The notes beneath the pieces were generated by a model that saw only the letters and a program-made list of their open reading frames with translations, had not been told where the DNA came from and ran no database searches. Below, one piece after another: positions 29,170-36,869 of a stretch of DNA of 64,000 nt (position 1 is the first letter of the stretch; every line of letters begins with the position of its first letter). The translations under genes were made by a program, and so were the position numbers. Source of the DNA: Qipengyuania psychrotolerans (lineage in GTDB: Bacteria; Pseudomonadota; Alphaproteobacteria; Sphingomonadales; Sphingomonadaceae); contig NZ_CP081297.1 in the NCBI RefSeq assembly GCF_019711355.1, forward strand, positions 1,426,001 through 1,490,000, read 5' to 3'.

Positions 29170-29899
29170 GGGCTTCCTCGCCGTGATCGCTGCAGGATTT
29201 GTGGCCGGCTGCAACAAGGTCGCCGAAAGCGACACTGGTTCGAAATTGCTCGGCGCTGCTGAGAAGTGGCATAAAAGCGCGCACGGGTTGTTGCAGGATC
29301 GCAAAGCGCTGGCGCCGGAATTTCCGCGCAGTGCGATCTCCCCATTCTTTCGCGGCAACGGATCGACCGATCCGAAGAATGGAGACTACCCGGCACAGGC
29401 AGCCGCCCGGTTTGCGGATTGGAGGCTTGAGGTTCGCGGACTGGTCGAAAACCCGCTTAGCCTCTCGCTCGACAACATCCGCCGATTGCCACAACGCACC
29501 CAGATCACCCGCCACGACTGCGTAGAGGGTTGGAGCGCAATTGGTGAATGGACCGGCCCGCAGCTTTCCTTGCTGCTGGACGCAGCCAAGTTGAGGCCAG
29601 AGGCAAAGTTCATCGTATTCCGCTGTGCCGACAATCTGAATGGGCAGGATTATTATGAGAGCGTCGATCTGATCGACGCCTATCATCCGCAAACCATTAT
29701 CGCTCATCTGCTGAACGGAGATCCTCTTCCGATCCGCAACGGGGCGCCGCTGCGAATGCGGATCGAACGGCAATTAGGCTATAAACATGCCAAGTATCTC
29801 ACGGCTATCGAAGCTGTGGCCAGTCTTGACGACATCGGCACAGGCGAAGGCGGCTATTGGGAAGATCGCGCTGGCTACCAGTGGTACGCCGGAATCTGA
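29156..29899 (+). CDS. Molybdopterin-dependent oxidoreductase (sulfite-oxidase superfamily)
   Basis: A 247-residue protein with a signal ending in VAGC, suitable for a lipoprotein or Tat-type export (basic RR near start: MIKRRGFLAV). The Oxidored_molyb domain contains the Mo-ligating Cys122 in TRHDCVEGWSAIGEW, then PLRMRIERQLGYKHAKYL. It lacks a haem domain, so electrons must come from a partner, here the overlapping cytochrome b gene. This is functionally similar to, but not the same as, MsrP/MsrQ. Substrate unknown (S- or N-oxide reduction, or sulfite-like oxidation). Confidence 0.87.
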   Translation: MIKRRGFLAVIAAGFVAGCNKVAESDTGSKLLGAAEKWHKSAHGLLQDRKALAPEFPRSAISPFFRGNGSTDPKNGDYPAQAAARFADWRLEVRGLVENPLSLSLDNIRRLPQRTQITRHDCVEGWSAIGEWTGPQLSLLLDAAKLRPEAKFIVFRCADNLNGQDYYESVDLIDAYHPQTIIAHLLNGDPLPIRNGAPLRMRIERQLGYKHAKYLTAIEAVASLDDIGTGEGGYWEDRAGYQWYAGI

Positions 29900-30337
29900 T
29901 CACTCGGGATAATTGCGCGCCATTGCTTCCCAATCGTTGCGCAGCAATTGTTCGAGAACGTCCATGTCGACGTCGGCGAGCCTGTTTATATAGAGGCAGC
30001 TCTTGCCGGTCTTGTATTTGCCAAGCTGTGCAAGCAATTCATCGCGCCGCTCTCCCGCCAGCTCGTCGCAATAGCCGCCCATCAGATACAGCGAGTGCTT
30101 GGCTTTGCGCGGACTGAACCCGCTGCGCATCCAATGAACATCCCGGCCGCTTGCGTAAGTCGTTCGGTAAGCGCCGTAGCCGATAATGGCAGGCCCCCAC
30201 ATCTGCGGCTTCTCGCCGGTTACCTTGCGAAACAGGTCGTCGAGAACTTGCGCTTCCTCGCGCTTCCGCTCGGGCTCTACGGCGCTGATGAAATCTGCCG
30301 GATCGCGGTCTGTGACCTGTGTTTTTGCTTCTGCCAT
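29900..30337 (-). CDS. DUF1801 domain protein
   Basis: A 145-residue small cytosolic protein. The motif TGEKPQMWGPAIIGYGAYRTTYASGR followed by SLYLMGG and KYKTGKSCLYINRLADVDMDVL is the DUF1801 (YdhG/SHS2-like) signature. ATG at 30335-30337 (MAEAKTQVTDRDPADFI) is chosen over an earlier frame start. The stop directly abuts the convergent oxidoreductase gene stop (29897-29899). Function undetermined. Confidence 0.88.
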   Translation of the reverse strand: MAEAKTQVTDRDPADFISAVEPERKREEAQVLDDLFRKVTGEKPQMWGPAIIGYGAYRTTYASGRDVHWMRSGFSPRKAKHSLYLMGGYCDELAGERRDELLAQLGKYKTGKSCLYINRLADVDMDVLEQLLRNDWEAMARNYPE

Positions 30338-30439
30338 GAAAGGCACCCTACCAATTCGGCAACGCACGGAAAAGGGACAGCCACCCTACCCTAGAATATC
30401 TCTTAACATTCAAGAGACGATGCAATAGTCACTGGCTCT

Positions 30440-31687
30440 ATGAGCAAGCGCCTTGTGATCCGCTTTCTTTCCCATGTAGTGAAATCCGGAACTTTACGGG
30501 TTGGATTTGCTGACGGCTCGACAGAAGCGCTTGGCAAGCAGGTCGATGGATATCCCGACATCGCGATACGGTTCACCGACACCAAGGTGCCGCGCGATAT
30601 CATGCTCGATCCGCGCCTCGGAGCGGCAGAAGCTTTCATGGACGGGCGGCTGCTCATCGAGAGCGGCGATGTCATGGGCCTTGTGGAGCTTTTGCGGCGC
30701 AATCAGCCCTGGGACAAGGGGGGCGAACTGAGGGGGCCGAGCGCGCTGAAACGGCTGAAGAACTCGGTCGGGTTTGCGCGCGAATCCATCAACAACCGCA
30801 TTGGTGCCAAGCGCAATGTCTCTCACCACTACGACATCGGGAATGAATTTTACCAACTGATGCTCGATAGCGAGCACATGCAGTATAGCTGCGCCTATTG
30901 GGGTGACGGCGTAGATACGCTGGCCGAGGCCCAAGAAGCTAAACTTGCCCATATCGCTGCAAAGCTTGCGATTACGCCCGGCAACAAAGTTCTCGACATC
31001 GGCTGCGGCTGGGGCGGGATGGCGATTTATCTGGCGCAGAAATACGAAATCGATGTGCTGGGCATTACCTTGTCCGAAGAGCAACTGGCGCTGGCAAGAA
31101 CGCGTGCCGACAAAGCCGGCGTCGCCGACAGGGTTACTTTCAAACTCGTCGATTACCGCGATCTGGCTGCTCGCGGTCAGGTGTTTGACCGCATTGTATC
31201 GGTGGGGATGTTCGAACATGTCGGACGCCCTCAGTTTGAAGATTTCTTCAAGGCATGCACCGCGCTTCTCCATGAGGACGGCGTGATCCTGTTGCACACG
31301 ATCGGACGGTTCGGATCTCCCGGCACAACCGATGCATTCACGCGCAAGTACATCTTTCCTGGTGGTTACATTCCGGCCCTGTCCGAAACCGTTCGGGCCA
31401 GTGAGAAATACCGGCTGATCGCGTCTGACATCGAAACGCTCAGGCTCCACTACGCCAAGACCCTGCGCGCATGGTATCGCGAATGCGAAGCCAACAGGGA
31501 TGCGATCATCGCGATGTATGATGAGCGGTTCTACCGGATGTGGATGTTCTACCTGTCCGGTGCGACAGCCGCCTTCGAATGGGGCGGCATGGGCAATTAC
31601 CAGATCCAGTTTACGCGAAATCGGCGCGCCTTGCCGCTGACCAGAGGATATATCGAAGCGGAAGAGCGAAGGCTTCTTGGCAATTAG
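30440..31687 (+). CDS. cfa: Cyclopropane-fatty-acyl-phospholipid synthase
   Basis: A 415-residue SAM-dependent enzyme that adds a methylene bridge to unsaturated phospholipid acyl chains at the membrane. The SAM motif [15 protein letters not shown], the preceding [15 protein letters not shown] and YSCAYW, and the C-terminal FLx[17 protein letters not shown] are distinctive. The N-terminal lipid-binding region is present, giving the usual length. It is monocistronic; argG begins 158 bases later. Confidence 0.94.
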   Translation: MSKRLVIRFLSHVVKSGTLRVGFADGSTEALGKQVDGYPDIAIRFTDTKVPRDIMLDPRLGAAEAFMDGRLLIESGDVMGLVELLRRNQPWDKGGELRGPSALKRLKNSVGFARESINNRIGAKRNVSHHYDIGNEFYQLMLDSEHMQYSCAYWGDGVDTLAEAQEAKLAHIAAKLAITPGNKVLDIGCGWGGMAIYLAQKYEIDVLGITLSEEQLALARTRADKAGVADRVTFKLVDYRDLAARGQVFDRIVSVGMFEHVGRPQFEDFFKACTALLHEDGVILLHTIGRFGSPGTTDAFTRKYIFPGGYIPALSETVRASEKYRLIASDIETLRLHYAKTLRAWYRECEANRDAIIAMYDERFYRMWMFYLSGATAAFEWGGMGNYQIQFTRNRRALPLTRGYIEAEERRLLGN

Positions 31688-31845
31688 CTTGCCCCCACAT
31701 ATTTCCGACTGGCCTGATCCGACAATCCGGCACCGGCAGGCGTCCTCGTCAGCCACATCCCCCTTTCCCGCAGTCTAGTGCTTCTTCATTGATGGACCGC
31801 GCGCGCCCTGCTAGCCGCGCCGCAAAGCAATCAAGGTGCTCTGCA

Positions 31846-33060
31846 ATGTCCGATATCAAGCGCGTCGTCCTCGCCTATTCCGGCGGACTCGATACATCTG
31901 TGATCGCGAAATGGCTCGAGGTTGAGCGCGGTCTAGAGGTGGTGACTTTCACCGCCGATCTCGGTCAGGGCGAAGAAATCGAACCTGCTCGCGAAAAAGC
32001 GCGGGCAATGGGCATCCCCGACCAGCACATTTTCATCGAAGACCTGCGCGAGGAATTCGTGCGAGACTTCGTGTTCCCGATGATGCGCGCGAATGCCCGC
32101 TATGAGGGCGACTATCTGCTGGGGACCTCAATCGCGCGGCCGCTTATCTCCAAGCGCCTCGTGGAAATCGCGCATGAAACCGGCGCAGATGCGATCGCGC
32201 ATGGTGCGACCGGCAAGGGTAATGACCAGGTTCGCTTCGAGCTGTCCGCTTACGCACTCGATCCCGATATCAAGGTGATCGCTCCGTGGCGGGAATGGAA
32301 CCTTACCAGCCGTACTGCACTGATTGCTTGGGCCGAAGAACACCAGATCGCGGTACCGAAGGACAAGCGCGGTGAAAGCCCGTTCTCTACCGATGCAAAC
32401 CTCCTGCACACTTCGAGTGAAGGGAAGGTTCTCGAAGACCCGTGGGAAGAAACGCCGGATTACGTTTACTCGCGCACGAACCACCCGGAAGAAGCTCCCG
32501 ACACCCCTGAATATATCACGATCGAGTTCCAGAAGGGCGACGGCGTAGCACTGAACGGCGAAGCCATGAGCCCGGCTACCCTGCTCGCCGCCCTCAACGA
32601 TCTTGGCAGAAAACATGGCATCGGGCGCCTCGATCTCGTTGAGAACCGGTTCGTCGGAATGAAGAGCCGCGGCATGTACGAAACGCCGGGCGGCGAAATC
32701 TATGCCCGCGCCCATCGAGGAATCGAGCAGATCACTCTGGATCGCGGGGCCGCACATCTGAAAGACGAACTAATGCCGCGCTATGCGGAACTCGTTTACA
32801 ATGGCCTCTGGTTCAGTCCCGAGCGCGAAATGTTACAGGCCGCCGTAGATCTCAGCCAGGAAAAGGTCAGCGGCACCGTCCGCCTCAAACTCTACAAAGG
32901 CAATGCGATGGTAGTCGGACGCAAGTCTGCCAATTCCCTCTATTCAGAAGCGCACGTCACGTTCGAAGACGATGCCGGCGCATATGATCAGAAGGACGCG
33001 GACGGCTTCATCAAGCTAAACGCATTACGTCTGCGCCTGCTGGCGAAGCGCGACCGTTAA
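31846..33060 (+). CDS. argG: Argininosuccinate synthase
   Basis: A 404-residue cytosolic enzyme joining citrulline and aspartate with ATP in arginine synthesis. P-loop motif [10 protein letters not shown], the segment [16 protein letters not shown] and [45 protein letters not shown] are conserved. ATG at 31846 is preceded by AAGGTG and gives the family N terminus; an upstream frame start would add more than 100 unrelated residues. A symmetric inverted repeat and a long gene-free stretch follow. Confidence 0.97.
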   Translation: MSDIKRVVLAYSGGLDTSVIAKWLEVERGLEVVTFTADLGQGEEIEPAREKARAMGIPDQHIFIEDLREEFVRDFVFPMMRANARYEGDYLLGTSIARPLISKRLVEIAHETGADAIAHGATGKGNDQVRFELSAYALDPDIKVIAPWREWNLTSRTALIAWAEEHQIAVPKDKRGESPFSTDANLLHTSSEGKVLEDPWEETPDYVYSRTNHPEEAPDTPEYITIEFQKGDGVALNGEAMSPATLLAALNDLGRKHGIGRLDLVENRFVGMKSRGMYETPGGEIYARAHRGIEQITLDRGAAHLKDELMPRYAELVYNGLWFSPEREMLQAAVDLSQEKVSGTVRLKLYKGNAMVVGRKSANSLYSEAHVTFEDDAGAYDQKDADGFIKLNALRLRLLAKRDR

Positions 33061-33078
33061 AAATTGCGACGACCGGTT

Positions 33079-33127
33079 GAGTTATCCACCCTCGTCCACA
33101 GCGAAATCCGTGGAAAGTGGATAACTC
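33079..33127. repeat. Nested inverted repeat with DnaA-box-like arms
   Basis: Outer arms GAGTTATCCAC (33079-33089) and GTGGATAACTC (33117-33127) are a perfect 11-bp inversion. Inner arms TCCAC (33095-33099) and GTGGA (33110-33114) nest inside. The outer arms hold TTATCCAC, the core of a DnaA box, in opposite orientations. There is no T-tract, so it is not a standard terminator for argG. Confidence 0.7.
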
Positions 33128-33129
33128 CC

Positions 33130-33715
33130 CTCTTGCTGGCTTGAAGAATCGGTCGATCGAGAGCAGCTTTAACTCATCGGAACGGCAAAGAAAGCTTCCG
33201 GTCTCGACGGTTTAACGACTTGAAAGACTTAGGAAATTCGGAACCGGAAAGACGTGGCAGAACCTGTCCGCGCGACTTAAGAGACCCTCGTGCCGAAGGC
33301 TCACGCCGGACGCAAGGTGGGTCGATGACGAAGACGCGTAACGTTCTGTTACGGGCCGGACCAACCCGGTCAGATGCCGAAGGAGGCGTCGCAACAAGGC
33401 CTTCGGGCCGGATGGCGATGTAACCGTTTGAGGCTCTGGCCACCAAGGGAAAGTCGGGCTGCGGAGCTGCCTGTTGAAGGCCAACTGGTGAAGGTAAGCG
33501 AACAGCTTCGGCTGCGACGCGACTGGACCGGGCTGACTGGAGGGTGGAGCCGGATGCCGGTGCGAGCGCCGGTGATAGAACCGGAAGATCATCTTCGGAT
33601 GAACAGAAGGGAAAACATCGGATGCCAAGTCTGCGTCCCTTGAACTTCGGTTGAAGGAACACGGCCACGTATCGGTGAGAGTGGGGTCGGCAGCAATGCC
33701 GGCCCCATTTGCTAT
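33130..33715 (+). ncRNA. Candidate large structured non-coding RNA
   Basis: No credible protein lies between argG and rlpA. Instead the + strand is purine rich and holds many stable hairpins in order: TTCCGGT/ACCGGAA (33196-33249), CGTAAC-N5-GTTACG (33337-33353), GGCC-TTCG-GGCC (33398-33409), CAGC-TTCG-GCTG (33503-33514), CCGGTG-CGAG-CGCCGG (33557-33572), CCGgAAGAT/ATCTTCGG (33581-33598), ending with a terminator with a GCAA loop. Two UUCG tetraloops are a typical RNA stabiliser. It does not show the landmarks of RNase P RNA, tmRNA, SRP RNA or 6S RNA. Strand is taken from the terminator; the 5' end is not defined. Confidence 0.6.
33682..33710 (+). terminator. Terminator of the candidate non-coding RNA
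   Basis: TGGGGTCGGCA / TGCCGGCCCCA, an 11-bp stem with a GCAA loop, followed by a short TTT. Similar to the stem after icd. Confidence 0.75.
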
Positions 33716-33867
33716 GCGCCTCCCGAATCGGCCCGCAACTGCCCGGCATGCGGTGATCTCTCAACCCTGCAGAACCGCCATATCCACCGATGATACACGC
33801 CCAAACGTGTCCAAATTGGGGCGGTTGACGTTCACGTTAACGACTCTCGCCGCCAACTCTCCTATAT

Positions 33868-33888
33868 CCTCCCGAACCGAACGGGAGG
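33868..33888 (+). promoter_or_regulatory. Hairpin masking the rlpA ribosome-binding site
   Basis: CCTCCCG (33868-33874) pairs perfectly with CGGGAGG (33882-33888) across AACCGAA. The right arm is the Shine-Dalgarno sequence of rlpA, 7 bases before its ATG, so folding would block translation. Confidence 0.5.
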
Positions 33889-33895
33889 TCCATTC

Positions 33896-34408
33896 ATGGC
33901 CCAACGCGCTCTTCGCGGCGCGCTTTTTTTTGCAGCACTTGTGCTGCCCGGCACTGCCGGACACACCGAAGAGCGCGAGCTTACTCCAGTCACTGACACC
34001 CATTTCCAGGCGAGTTTCGCCGAGTATGCCCCCCTGCCCGACGCACCTTTGCCGGGCGGAGCAGTCGTGGATCTCGACACCTTCGATGCCCCGGTCGAGG
34101 TGGAGCCTGCCAGCACATCGCTCGGCAAGGGTATTGCCTCCTATTACGGCCGCCGGTTCCACGGCCGCCGCACCGCGAGTGGCGAGCGGTTCGACATGAA
34201 CGCCATGACAGCTGCGCATAAGACGCTGCCCTTCGGAAGCTTGGTCGAAGTGACCAACCCTAACACCGGTAAATCGGTGACTGTCCGCATCAACGACCGC
34301 GGGCCCTATGCCCATGGCCGTACGATCGACCTCAGCCGTGCTGCGGCAGAGCAGATCGGTATCGTCCGCCGCGGTCACGGCACTGTGGATCTGGCGCTGG
34401 TCGACTGA
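33896..34408 (+). CDS. rlpA: RlpA-like septal ring lytic transglycosylase (double-psi beta-barrel)
   Basis: A 170-residue exported protein. The signal peptide ([22 protein letters not shown]) has no clear lipobox. The DPBB_1 domain at about 78-170 contains [37 protein letters not shown] and [26 protein letters not shown], the catalytic and binding core of RlpA. No SPOR domain is present, so it is the short form. The 3' end overlaps the convergent gene by 77 bases. Confidence 0.9.
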   Translation: MAQRALRGALFFAALVLPGTAGHTEERELTPVTDTHFQASFAEYAPLPDAPLPGGAVVDLDTFDAPVEVEPASTSLGKGIASYYGRRFHGRRTASGERFDMNAMTAAHKTLPFGSLVEVTNPNTGKSVTVRINDRGPYAHGRTIDLSRAAAEQIGIVRRGHGTVDLALVD

Positions 34409-35321
34409 CCGCCCGCTGCGGGCATGGCCCCGCCAGCGCCGCCTCCAGCTCCTCGTCACTGGTGACGAGCCACCACTCGTCCACCCCGCCCTCGAACGCC
34501 GCCATCTGCAGCGGCTCGATCTCGGCCGCGCGTCCCTGCTGGGCAGGCTTCGCCGCCCCGCGCGGGCGGTCCTCCTCCATCGCGGCGAGCAGGCGCGAGA
34601 GCGGCGGGCGGTAGGTCCCGTTTACCCAGTGATCGGGATCGTCCATGTCCTCCTCCCATTCCGGATAAGCGGGAGGCGGCAGGCGGTGCTTCCACGACCC
34701 TTCCGGCCAGCGGTCGTACCGCGGGTCCTCGTCACTGGCGAGCCACAGCCCGTCCTCCAGGCCGTCCTCCAGCCCCTCGTCTTGCGTGTAGGAGCCATGT
34801 AGGCCCCCGCCCCCGCCAGTCCCACCGGATGGAACACATGGAACAGGGTCCTGGGGCAAATTCACCGGAGGCGGAGCATCGGGTAATGCCTCCCCGCGCC
34901 GCAGGGCATCGATCTGGTCGTCAAGCAGCGGGAGCGTGGCGGCGATATCCGCGCGCTCTTCAAGCCGGTCGAGCCGCGCCAGGTGCGCGAGCAGCAGACG
35001 GCTGTCGAACCGCTTGCGCCGCGCCACCTCCTCGCCGTGATAATAGACCGCCTCCTCCACCCCGTTCAGCGCGCGGTCCGCCAGCGTAGCTTCCGCATGC
35101 GCCCGCGCCGCCAGCAGCGCCGCATCCCACGCCCGCGCAAAGCCGGGAGCAGCGCGCCGCGCCCGATAGGCCGTCTGCGCCGAGACACTGGCCGAACGGC
35201 ACGCAAGCCGGACATTGCCGAACAGCTGGAGGCTTGAAAGAAAATCCGCCTGCCGCGAGGGGGTGAGGACGGTGTGATGCTCGGCTTCGATGAAGTCGGC
35301 ATGTTCGACGATGGCGTTCAT
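34332..35321 (-). CDS. Terminase-small-subunit/HTH-like hypothetical protein
   Basis: A 329-residue protein whose first 110 residues look like a phage terminase small subunit or domesticated DNA-binding module: a helix-turn-helix-like [23 protein letters not shown], then [26 protein letters not shown]. The middle is an acidic, proline/glycine-rich linker with the duplicated EDGLEDGL, and the C terminus is low complexity. It is unusually GC-rich (roughly 70 percent) compared with neighbours. Its 3' end overlaps rlpA on the other strand. It is coupled to a 63-residue gene by ATGA. I infer a phage-derived cassette; function unknown. Confidence 0.6.
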   Translation of the reverse strand: MNAIVEHADFIEAEHHTVLTPSRQADFLSSLQLFGNVRLACRSASVSAQTAYRARRAAPGFARAWDAALLAARAHAEATLADRALNGVEEAVYYHGEEVARRKRFDSRLLLAHLARLDRLEERADIAATLPLLDDQIDALRRGEALPDAPPPVNLPQDPVPCVPSGGTGGGGGLHGSYTQDEGLEDGLEDGLWLASDEDPRYDRWPEGSWKHRLPPPAYPEWEEDMDDPDHWVNGTYRPPLSRLLAAMEEDRPRGAAKPAQQGRAAEIEPLQMAAFEGGVDEWWLVTSDEELEAALAGPCPQRAVSRPAPDPQCRDRGGRYRSALPQHG

Positions 35322-35509
35322 ACGCGATTCCCGAGCAAGACAAGCTCATTGCGCACCAGCTGCGCCAATTGCGTGCGGGTCATGCCATCGTCGGCGGCGA
35401 TCCGACCTGCGTGCACATGCGCCAACCAGGCGCAAGCATGCGCCTGCAAGTGTGCCTGAGATACGCCGAGCGCCGAGTTGAGGGGGAGATGTTTGTCAGT
35501 TTCGTGCAT
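35318..35509 (-). CDS. Small hypothetical protein coupled to the terminase-like gene
   Basis: A 63-residue protein starting MHETDKHLPLNSALG and rich in Ala/His/Leu (AHLQAHACAWLAHVHAGR). ATG at 35509 has AGGTGA a few bases upstream, and its stop overlaps the next ATG by four bases. No similarity recognised. The shared arrangement suggests it works with, or is expressed with, the downstream DNA-binding-like protein. Confidence 0.55.
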   Translation of the reverse strand: MHETDKHLPLNSALGVSQAHLQAHACAWLAHVHAGRIAADDGMTRTQLAQLVRNELVLLGNRV

Positions 35510-35676
35510 GGTTCACCTGTGTGACTTGTGATCAGGGGAACCGGGCCATTTATACAGCGGTGGGGGTGTAGGACAGAGCGCGCATGCGGGCGGCATGCGG
35601 GTGCCGAAAATCGCGATGGCGCGTTTGGCTATGCGCGACAGGGAATTGTCCCCTCGCCCCGCAGGATCGCACACCC

Positions 35677-35884
35677 ATGTTCACCCAGCTCAATCCGCCG
35701 CTGCCCGTCACCGTCATCGACCGTGGAAAGGGGCTGGCGCTGGCGGTGATAGACTACGGACCGGAGCGTGGACCTCATCTGGGTAACCGCACTGGACGAA
35801 AACGGCGAGATCTGGTGCGCCCCCAACCCCAAGGTGCGGATGCAGGAGAACTGGTCGATGGGGAGAGGGAAGCCGGAGGTTTAG
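35677..35884 (+). pseudogene. Frameshifted small hypothetical gene
   Basis: From ATG 35677 the frame reads MFTQLNPPLPVTVIDRGKGL...DYGPER, then an extra base at about 35770 moves the plausible continuation DLIWVTALDENGEIWCAPN to another frame that stops with TAG at 35882-35884. Removing one base would give a 68-residue protein (ending QENWSMGRGKPEV). The zero-frame alternative becomes low-complexity and Arg-rich. So it is a recent one-base insertion, a sequencing error, or a programmed shift. Confidence 0.6.
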
Positions 35885-36301
35885 GGCGGCTCGCTGCTGG
35901 CTGGCGAAAGCGTCCGCGCCGCTAGGCGAGGCAAGCGCGACCGCGCCCCGCCCGGCGTTTGAGGGCGCAGACAAAGAACTGCGCCGGTGCGAGAAAATGG
36001 AAAGTCCCCCCATGCTGGCCTGCGGTGGGGCGGGAGTAATGGAGTCGATGGCGCTCATGGCTCACCACTGTGGAGTTGAGTGAATTAGGTTAGTTGAATC
36101 GCGATCAGAGAGTAGGACAGGTTTGTATGGGCGGAAAATCAAACGATTGCTCTCCGCGCCTATTCGCTTTACCCACACCAATGGTGGGCGGAGCAGCTTT
36201 GGCTGTTAGCTTCTTTGAGGCTGTCCTTACAGTTGAGTTTTTCTGAGCTTTGCTGTCTTCGAAAGAGGAATTAGTGTTACATTGTATGCGCCCACCAACT
36301 T
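35885..36301. other. Gene-free junction, composition switches to AT-rich
   Basis: The first ~170 bases are GC-rich, and from about 36060 composition becomes AT-rich like the following genes. No credible ORF on either strand. It contains the hairpin below, a direct repeat of GGCTGT (near 36208 and 36227) and presumably the promoter of the SLATT-RT unit. Confidence 0.5.
36152..36193 (+). repeat. Nested hairpin upstream of the SLATT-RT genes
   Basis: CTCCGC (36152-36157) pairs with GCGGAG (36188-36193), enclosing CCCAC (36172-36176) against GTGGG (36184-36188). The position about 110 bases before the first gene of an RT operon is where template or accessory RNAs of such systems can lie. Confidence 0.45.
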
Positions 36302-36868
36302 ATGACTGACGTTAAACCATCAAACCGGATTTATTTAACCTACAAGGCGCGCATAAAAGCGGAGTCTCGTTACCGGTTGTATTCCATGACGGCGAATATT
36401 CTTATCATATGGTATTCATTCTTGATCATAGTTGCGTCTATCGCAGTTTCCTCAAATACTGTGGTGATATCACATTTTGAAACGGCTTTGGCAGCTTCTT
36501 CGATAGCTATTTTTGCTTCGTCAGTATTTCTCGCGACGGGTATTTTGCAAAAGCGAGCCGACGAGTATCGTGCTTGTTATCTCGAATTACAGGAAATTTG
36601 GGATTCAAGTGTTCAAGAAGAGGTCAAGCTAAAGCGATATAGCGAAGCGCGGAAGCGCTATCCAAACCATTCTTCGCGCGATGATGGAGAAGTCATCCTT
36701 TCTACTTGGCTTCGTAAAGGCGAGCTTTTTGACACGAAGGGCAAGGTTCCGGCTTCCTTCTCCTCCCTCAGTGCCGCAGTTCTGCGAAGAGCAATGTTCT
36801 GGGTGACTATGGCAGCGATTTTTTTGGGTCCAGTGTGGTATGCCCCGCGCTTCATAACGGTGCAGTGA
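36302..36868 (+). CDS. SLATT-domain (family 5-like) membrane protein, predicted effector
   Basis: A 188-residue protein. Residues 8-28 are a basic amphipathic stretch, two adjacent transmembrane helices follow (about 29-51 and 58-82), then a long charged cytosolic helix with EYRACYLELQEIWDSSVQEEVKLKRY, and a third hydrophobic helix at about 163-182. This is the plan of SLATT (SMODS/SLOG-associated two-TM) proteins, which are predicted pore-forming suicide effectors; SLATT family 5 is repeatedly found beside reverse transcriptases. The gene is AT-rich and its codon usage differs from neighbours, suggesting transfer. The following RT gene starts one base after its stop. Confidence 0.75.
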   Translation: MTDVKPSNRIYLTYKARIKAESRYRLYSMTANILIIWYSFLIIVASIAVSSNTVVISHFETALAASSIAIFASSVFLATGILQKRADEYRACYLELQEIWDSSVQEEVKLKRYSEARKRYPNHSSRDDGEVILSTWLRKGELFDTKGKVPASFSSLSAAVLRRAMFWVTMAAIFLGPVWYAPRFITVQ

Positions 36869-36869
36869 A

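Noticed and set aside
30494..31756. 420-codon frame antisense to cfa
   Set aside because: Shadow of the well supported cyclopropane synthase.
31540..31845. Longer N terminus for argG
   Set aside because: It would overlap cfa and add more than 100 residues lacking similarity to argininosuccinate synthase.
33174..33764. Long minus-strand open frame (196 codons) and several plus-strand frames in the argG-rlpA gap
   Set aside because: Ser/Arg/Pro-rich, no domain, no ribosome site, and it lies over the hairpin array; the stops are simply rare in this GC-rich segment.
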